Assembly (NCBI GenBank): GCA_017503865.1
Contig: JAFVSI010000035.1
Location: forward strand, 1-43,229
Reading direction: 5' to 3'
From: Clostridia bacterium
GTDB lineage: Bacteria; Bacillota; Clostridia; Oscillospirales; CAG-272
DNA: 43,229 nucleotides
Positions within the stretch are counted from its first letter, which is position 1. Each line of letters opens with the position of its first letter. The notes beneath the pieces are model-generated. The model saw only the letters and a list, made by a program, of their open reading frames with translations. It had not been told where the DNA came from and searched no databases. A program made the translations under genes and the position numbers. This document shows positions 33,921 through 42,900 of the stretch, in pieces.

Positions 33921-36900
33921 TTACTCGGCGTTTTCTGCCTTTGTAATAGTAATTGTTACTGTTCCTACAGAGAGGTTTTCACCCTTCTGAGGAATAGCCT
34001 TTCTTATAAGCTCAAGAGTGATATTCTCAGTCTCTTTTGCTACAACCTCAACCGTACCGTTTGCGTCAACGCCTGTGAACGAGCCTCCTATAACGTCTGC
34101 ATATGCGTCTTCAGCAACGTAAATAAACGTTACGTTTACGTTTACTGTTCCTGCGTTATCAATCGTGATAACGTTTGCATCTGCCTCTGCAGGCTGCCAC
34201 TCACCTATGTTATACTCAAGGTCCTCGGGGTTCCACATACAGTTGGTGTATACAAAACTCATCGTTCCCCAAGTAATATCAACGCTTACAAACTCGGTCG
34301 ATATCGAAACAGTTGTGCCGTCGATATACATATAAACGTAAACACCGCCAGATACTGTATACTTTCCTACCGTTGCAACGTCGGAAACGTTATCATTGGT
34401 AAGCGTAGGCAATTCCAATATCTCGATGCAACCCTTTGAGCAGCTTCTTGACGCCTTTCCTGTCGCCTCAGCGGTAGGTTCGGTTACAATCGTCCATGCC
34501 GACCAATCGTGTCCTCTGAAGTTTAAGAGCAAGCGGTTGTACTCTGCAACCATCTCTTCGGCAGAGCCGTCCTCGAAATAGGTAGCCATCGTCTCGTAAG
34601 GACGGTCTCTGTACCAATCGGGATTAGCCAACTCATCTGCCTCGCTCTCGGGGAATTTGAGGTCCTTAACAGGTACTATCTTGTCATCCGTCGAAAGAAG
34701 AGAAGGTAGATTAAACGCCTCAGTTGACGGCATATATGCAGCAGCACCACCCGAATTTGAGAACACCAAGGTCATCTCAAAATGAGATGCGTCCTTTATC
34801 TGCTTTCCGCTGTTATCAAATATCTCGTAAGGAACGTTGACGAGAGCAAGGTCTCCAAACGAAAGTGCAGAAATGTCGAGGGTTCGTTTTCCTTCGTTAT
34901 CTCGCTTGTTCTCATATCTCTTTTGGAGATAACCTGCCGCGTAGGTCGGAAATGCTTGACCTGCGTATTCAGGGTTAGCTTTTACGATGGCAGCATAGTT
35001 GTATGCCGCGTCACTTATTTCTTCTTTAACGTACAAGACGTATTCTTCTCTCTCGATATTTATTCTGCCCGAGTCTATAGTTCTGAAGTTATCAATGCCA
35101 AGCGTGAGCGTTGCAACAGCATGAGCTACGTTCTCGAAGAGTTTAAATTCGTCATTAAATCCGTATTTCTCAGCAGTTGCGGTCTTATCTGCACTGGTAG
35201 GAGCAGAGAGATTTACGTTACCTGAAGCACCTGCAAAATAAGCTACCTTTACGTCATCATCCTCAGCCTCAATGTCATCACGTATAATGCCTGCCATATC
35301 CGAGTGTATCATTTTGTCATACACGGTACCGGACGCCAAATGTGCCTGCCAGTTGATAAGAAGAATATCCTTGGCATCATCACGCACAAAGCGAACTGCC
35401 TGCAATACGTCATCAACGTCCCAAGCGGATGCTACCGAACCTCTATCGGTACCCGGACCATTAGATGCCACAAACTGACCTTTGTCGTTCACGAAATTAC
35501 GTACCCAAGCAAGACCTGTGGTCTTTGTAGTACCTACCTTTATCGTGGACTCCTTAAGATCGTCCATTGCTCTTAGTGCCGATTCCGCCATAGCGTGATA
35601 CGTTGTGAATCTCCACTTTGAATCTTCATTAAGATTGGGAACACTGTGGTTATGCGTAACGGCAATAATGATGTTATCAAGCGGAACGCCCGTAATCTTA
35701 CTTATGCGATTACGCAACGTAACGCAATACTCCTCGGCAAGTGAACCCAAATCAAGGGTGAACATAAGGATGGTCTTTTCACCATCGTTTACGGCAACGC
35801 AGGTTGAATAAATATCAGTGTGAACGCTGTCATAATCCAAGAATTTAGAGAGATCTGTAGGAGTTATTACTATTCTATCGTAACCTGTCTTGAAGGTTTC
35901 TGTAGCCTTCGGCAACTCAGAATATGTGGTATAACCGCAAGAGCACGATACGTACTCATTCCAACCCACAGCATCAAGTGTAGGAGCCTGAGCCTTATGA
36001 TAGCTCAGCTCCTTGCCGCATTCACAATAGCTTACAGCGGGGCAAGTTATTGTTGCGGTCTCTTCGTCAAATACCACAATGTCGTAGAAGCTTTCTCCCT
36101 GACCTATCCATCTAACGTACTGGGAATTGCCGGTAGTATCAATGTTGTTGTTGTATCCAAGTGTCGTAGCGGAGAACCACATTGCGTTGGAAAAATTGGA
36201 GTAATCCTTTCCGGTCTGTTCCTTGAGGATCTGCTTAAGAGTCTCCTTGCTTATTCTGAACTCAATGTCAGCAGCCCAAGCAACATCCGTTTGATCAATG
36301 TTTCCGTTTACAGAGCCAATATCACCATAGGCAAGGTAACTACTGCTATCGGTACTTCCCTTCTCGTACTTACGGAACACACCCTCATCTATGAGGTTAT
36401 AGGTCTTTAGATCTATAGTTTTTTTATTATATTTGAGAACGTTCCAACCTGCAGCATTACCATCGGTTCTGTATCCACCGAACGAGAAATAAACATCGGG
36501 ATTATCGGGATCAAATCCAAGCGTGAAATGATAATTATTTCTCATGGTAACTCCAACATCAGCATCCTTGTCCTTGCTCACGTCACGAACAGCTACGTAG
36601 ATGTAGTCATTATCGTACGCAAAGTAGTATTCCATGTATGCGGGAAGGAGCTTTTCTATAACGAATCTTGTCGAATCCGTTTCCGTATCTGCCCAAGCAT
36701 TCATGCTGCTATTCAGCATAAGACGGGGAGACGTTACCGTTATAGCTGTACCGTACTCATCAGTATCAATAACTCCGTCAAGAGTAGGAGTTGCACCGGA
36801 TACGTTTTCGGCATAATAGGTGTTTGAGTCTGCTTTGGTTGCACCATCCCAGTCAAACTTGTTGTCTTGGCAAACGGTACAAACGTCTGCTTCATAGGTG

Positions 36901-39900
36901 CAGGCAGCTTCCTCTACCTTATAAGTACAATTCTCTACCGTACAAACCTTATAGTGAGTGCCGTTTCTATTCGTCCAATTAGTATCGATAAAATGTGGAC
37001 CGTAATTTGCACTTACAAAGTATGCCTCTGCATCAATTGTTTCGTTTGCAATAGTGTTACAACGTGAACACTCAAGCCAGTACTCATTAAGTGTCTGACA
37101 GTTGACCGAACTCTTCACATGAGCCTCGTCCTCTACCCTTACGGTAAAGTCGTGGCCGAGAGCATCCACTGTAAACGTTGTTTCACCGGTATAATTGGTA
37201 TCATCCTTGGCGAGAACACCGCAAGTACAACTCTTATAGTACAATCCATCTTGTGTACAGCTAACTATTTGAGATTCAACTGCAAGCGAGTCAAGGATTA
37301 TATCTTGGTATTTTAAAGTTCCCTCTTCATCAGTTTTGAAGGTCTTCGTTCCCATCGCACCGCAATGCTCACAGCTGTGATAATATGTATCAGTTGTTCC
37401 CTTGACCTTGAATCTGTCGTCAACCTTATGGAAGGTATAAGAACAGGTATCACTTTCCTTATCGTCACCAAATACGATAACATCGGGAATCAAAGGACAC
37501 TTATTACCAAGATTGGTATTGTAATACGTACCATAGGTTACGTAGGTTGAGTAACCATTGGTATAAGAGAGACAAGAATGAGAAGCTGCAACGTAGAGAG
37601 TATTAGTAATATCGTTTACAGTAAAGTTACCGTAAATAGTATTCCAAGCATCGGCAAACTTCGCCTTGTCAATCTCAACTGTCATATAAGCCGAGAACTG
37701 TCCCCAAGAGTTGTGGTTTACAGGATTCATCAAATTGCCATCTGTAGTACCATCATAATGGTAGCTTGAGAAGTTAGAGTTAGTAATCCAATCTTGAGGA
37801 TAGGTATCGTCCACCTTCAACCAAGAGGTCGTACCACCCTTAACGAATCCTCCTATTTGAGCTTGTTCTGCACCTGCTTCCCACTTAACTATAGCGGTCT
37901 GTGAGAAATCTTCAGAATTCAATCCTATACGGAAGTAATAGTTAGCTCTCTGGAAGTAAACGTCTGTTCCTTCCTCTTGCCACTTGGAGCCAATCATTCT
38001 AAAGGTTATGTATATCTTGGAACTGTTTTGAGCTACATAATACTCAAGGTCAGGAGCCTTTGCAAGATCCGCATCGGTATAAGACGCAACGGGAGCATTG
38101 TTGTAATAGAGGTGATTTGATGTAGTAGTTTGTGCTGCACCGGCGTAATTTTGAGCCAAATACTTGTTTGTAGAAACTACTTTAGCACCAACACCTGCAA
38201 GTCCCTTTCCGTCTTTAGCACCGGTTTCTTCGTTTGAAACGATCCAACCGAGATCGTCCCAAGTGAAGTCATCAGGCAAGATACCGTCCTGACCTGTTAC
38301 AAGATACTCTTGTCCAAGGTAGGAAAGTGACGTGTAATCCATTGCGGGATATGTCGTACCCGAGGGCCAACGTGTTGCCGCATATTCCTCGTAGTCGGTA
38401 TGCTCACACTCCGCTACGTCACAGTTATCACTGTTATGCTTAACGTCACATCTGTCACAGTAGGTGTATGCGTTGTTACCGATTGCTATACAGGTTGCTG
38501 CTCTTGCCTGGGCATTCGTCCAATCGTGTCCAAGTTTAGACCCTTCATCAACCCAAGTTTCATCCGGCGAAGGCTCACCACAGTTTTGACAGTACTTTTT
38601 GTATACTGCATCCTCGGTACAGGTTGCTTCTGACACGGGAGTATCGTTTTTACCTTCAACGATAATGTTCTCCCAATTGTGAACAAGCTCCTCACTAAAG
38701 GTAACGTTAGAGATCGCTCCGCAATCTTCACAGCTCTTGTAGTACTCAACCGTAGAGCCGCAGGAAGCACCTTCCTGTCCGGGAAGAAGTGTATCAATAG
38801 ATTTTATATCACCGTAGCTCGAGTTAATGTCATAGACCTTTTCATCCGTGTCGGGATCCACGGTATAAGAAACCGTAAAGGTTCTTGCACCTACCGAGCC
38901 GCAAATGCTACAGCTATGATAGAAGTCCTCTGTTGTGCCTGTATCGGAATCCGGCACGGGATAAGTTGTATCATGAACTGTGAAATCACATCCGAGCTCC
39001 TTCTCGTCTCCGAGAACGATTACGTGAGGAATAAGACGTGTGGTTGCACCTTCGGGCATATCCTTGTCAGAAGGAACAATGTCGCCATATACAACTGAAT
39101 AAGTTCCTGTAGTACTATTGGTAATTTCGTCATCATTACTTGTATTGACAGTACCATCAGAAGCTACCGTTCCCCACATAAATGATGTGGACGCCGCAAA
39201 GAACATAGTGTTCGGGAAGGTTTCCTTGGTATAATTTGTACCGTTAAGTCCGTTGAATATATTGATTATAGCCTGCTTATCAAGCTCAAACTCAATGAAC
39301 TTACAGTACTGTGCTCCGTCTCTGTTCTGGTTACCACCCGATCCTGATCCTGTAGTTTTATCATTAGCAGCATCATAGCTGTAAGTGAGCATCTTTGTGC
39401 TACCAACAACATTAGCGGCATTTGCAGTATAGTAAACAGCCGTCTTATAACTTGTAGTTGCATCTTGCAAATCGGTCAATTCCACCGCAACATGCTCAAA
39501 ACCAGTTGCACCGTATCTGTAGTCGGTCGTGAGCAACAATGCCTGTGAATAGTCTTGAGGATTGAAGCCCAATCTCCAAGTGTAGTTGTGTCTACGTGAA
39601 CGATAAATCACATCATCCTTTGTATCATCGGGAGTATCGTTATCATCAACGTACTCTGCACCAATATCTCTTATAAGGAAATATATTTTATCGGCAGAAT
39701 ATGCAACATAATACTCCATATCGGAAACTATATCAACGTTTCCGCTTGTTGCACGAGCCGCATCGTCTGAAGTGTGTGTAGCATCATAGTAACGTCCGGC
39801 TGCAAGAACCTTTGGTACGCCGCCCTCTGCTGCCGTAGGTGTAACTCTAACATATCCGTCATCGATCTTGGCGTCAATGGATATGGTTTCACCCGTCTGA

Positions 39901-42900
39901 AGCTCTGCCGCACTGCCCGAAACGTACACCTTCTGTCCGTAAGTAGGCAGCGATGTATAATCAGTTCCAACCGTTCCGCTTACCCAACGAGTAGGAGCGT
40001 ATTCGACATACTCTGCCGAGCGTGCGGGACATTCCGAACATTTCTGATGGGCATTGTAGCCTCCTGCACTACAGGTAGGTGCCTTTGCAGCAACGTCCTG
40101 CCAATTGTGTGCGAGAAGCTCGCCGTATGTGAAGGTGTGTGTAGTCTCTTCTCCTTCAAGGACATAAGCACTTTCGCCACATCTTTCACATTTTTGGTAG
40201 TAAACCGCCAAGCTTGTGCAAGTAGCCGCACTCTTGAGGTTTGCATCGGAAATCTCACCGTCTACCCAAGTAGTATCATCGTGTCCTTGTGCGGGAATTG
40301 TAAAGGTCTTCTCTCCTGTAGGCTCAATAGCACCACAGATAATACAGCTATATATACCAGTTCCTGTTTCCAAACAGGTAGCTTCTGCAACGATCGCACC
40401 ATCAACGGTATCATCGTCTGCTGTATAGCTCGATTTAATATCATAGACCTTTTCAGACGTTTCGGGATCTACGGTATAAGAAACCGTAAAGGTTCTTACA
40501 CCTGCCGAGCCGCAAAGACTACAGCTGTGATAGAAGTCCTCTGTTGTGCCTGTATCGGAATCCGGCACGGGATAATCCAATGTATGTTCTGTGAAGCTAC
40601 AGCCTGTTTCCTTCTCTTCACCGAGAACGATGAGGTCGGGAATAGTATATACACCGTTATAGGCTGTTTCAAGCTTCGTCAAGCCGTACGCCATCTGGTA
40701 AGCTTTTCCGCTCTTCGACACATAGTTCGCATCGTCTGTCTTAGAAGAAACGAAACCGCCACCACGCTGGTTTGTAGGCGTACCGTACAACGAAACGAAC
40801 ATTGTGTTTGGCAACGTTTCCTTGGTGTACGTCTGTGTTCCAAATGCTGTATTATAAGCATTTGCAAGTTCTGTCTTGTTAAGAATTACCGTATGGTAGG
40901 TTACGTATTTGCCGGTCGAGCCATAACCCACGTTGTTACCGTTAGCTCCCGTAGCACCGGCATCGTTCTCGGTCGCAACAACGTATTTTCTTGAAATACC
41001 ACCTTCGAGGATCGTTCCAAAGCCTGATGTGACCTTCGTTCCATTGTTATAAAAACCGCCAAAAGCAATATCGGCAGCTACGTTATTAGAAAGATTTATA
41101 TACTGATTCGGATTGGCGGGATTAAAGCCAATTCTTATATAGACACTACCAAGTCGCTGGGTATTCATTACTTGGTCATTGATATTTGTGTAAGTACCAC
41201 CCACCTCACGAATTGTAAGGAATACATAGTCGCTGTTGTATGCTACGTAGTAATCTGCTTCGGGAAGGTCAACAAAATCGGAATCGGCCTGTGCTACAAC
41301 GTTTGGTGCCGTTGTCATCATTGAAGTTGCCGCACCGCCTGTTGTTAAGATAGACTTTACCTTATTTCCCTCTCCCGTTACATCAACGAGACCCTTATCG
41401 TAATCCTTAAAGGTAAGACCCTTCTTATAGTTTGCACCGTATTCAAGGTCATCGGGCTTTAAGGTATCAGCTACCTTTGCTTCACTGCCTACAATGTATG
41501 CATTTTGTCCGAGCGTGTAAAGTGCGGAATAATCAATTGCATCATCAGGCTTTTCTCCGCTTACCCAACGGAGAGGTGATGTAGTAAATATCTCATCGGA
41601 AACTGCTCCACATCTGGAACAGCTCTTATAGTACTCTGCTCCTACAACACAAGTTGCCTGCCTAATAAGATTATTAGCAACCATAAGCTCAGCAAAGTCG
41701 TGACCGAGCGCTGGTATAACAAAGGTATTTGTTTCTGTAGGATCAAGCTTGCCGCAAGTACAGCTCTTGATTCCCACACCGTCAGTCTCACAAGCAGGGG
41801 CAGTCTTTACTGCACCCTCAAGGGTTGCGTCCTCTTGGTCATAAACCAAGCCGTACATATCTGCCTTAAAGGTTCTTATACCCGAAGCACCGCACTCGGT
41901 ACAACTGTGATAATAGGTATCAAGTGTGCCTTCAACACGATACTTAGTATCAGTATTGTGTGCTGTGAAGCTACAGCCGGAAATTTCCTTCTCGTCACCA
42001 ACCACTATAACATCGGGAAGCAATACACAGTAGGTTGACCAAGGGCTAACATTTACAACACCCTTAGGTATTGAAACAGCACCATGTGTAAATCTAAGCT
42101 GTGTGTTAGTTGCATCATTGGTAGAATGAGAACCGCAAGCAAAGATTGTATTTGAAATTGAGAACGTATCGTCCTCAAGATTATCGACGGTATCGTTATC
42201 GTTATAAAAAGATGTACTGTAAACCGAATCCCAAGCCTTTGCAAGTTCAGCCTTGTCGAGCTCAATTGTCATATAAACAGCATATGGAGATTCTTGACCT
42301 GTCTTGTTTGCTGTAAGAGATACCGAGCCTTGTTCAACTCCGCCAACCAACTTATAAGCTGCAAATCCGGAGTTGGCAATCCACGGAGCTCCTCCGTCTT
42401 CTGTCCCTGGCCAATCTGCATGTGAGCTACTTACAATTGCTGCGGTAGGAGCAGATCTTGAAAATCCAACAGTTGTGAAAGCCGAAGCATTAGCTCCCAC
42501 CTTAACAACAAGCTGTTGGGAATAATCGTCCGGATTAATTCCTATACGGAAGAAATAGTTTATGCTTTTGTAAAATTTAGTTACTTCTTCTTCAGTCCAT
42601 GTTTTATGTATCACCTTAAAAGTAAGGAACAGACTATCATTATCCTGTGCAGCATAGTATACAAGGTCAGGAACTTTATTTATATTAGTCTGATCGTCAA
42701 GCGGTGCGTTATTATAGTAATCACCACCGGTTTTTGTTGACTGATAGCTACCGGCATAATGGTTGGCTACGTATTTGTTATCGGTAGGCATTGCAACCGC
42801 ATTTTCAATAAGCTGTGGAACGCCCTTAGGTGCACTTGATTTCGACCACGTGAGATTGCCGTCATAATCAGAAACAGCACCTGCAACGTGTACCCCTTGC

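Noticed and set aside
21600-41000. Many open frames of 100 to 400 codons on the plus strand opposite the giant genes, for example 25872-26771, 30087-30998 and 39774-40994
   Set aside because: They lie fully inside the giant coding sequences, have no convincing ribosome binding site or domain, and produce Cys/Val/Ile-rich translations typical of antisense reading of this codon use.
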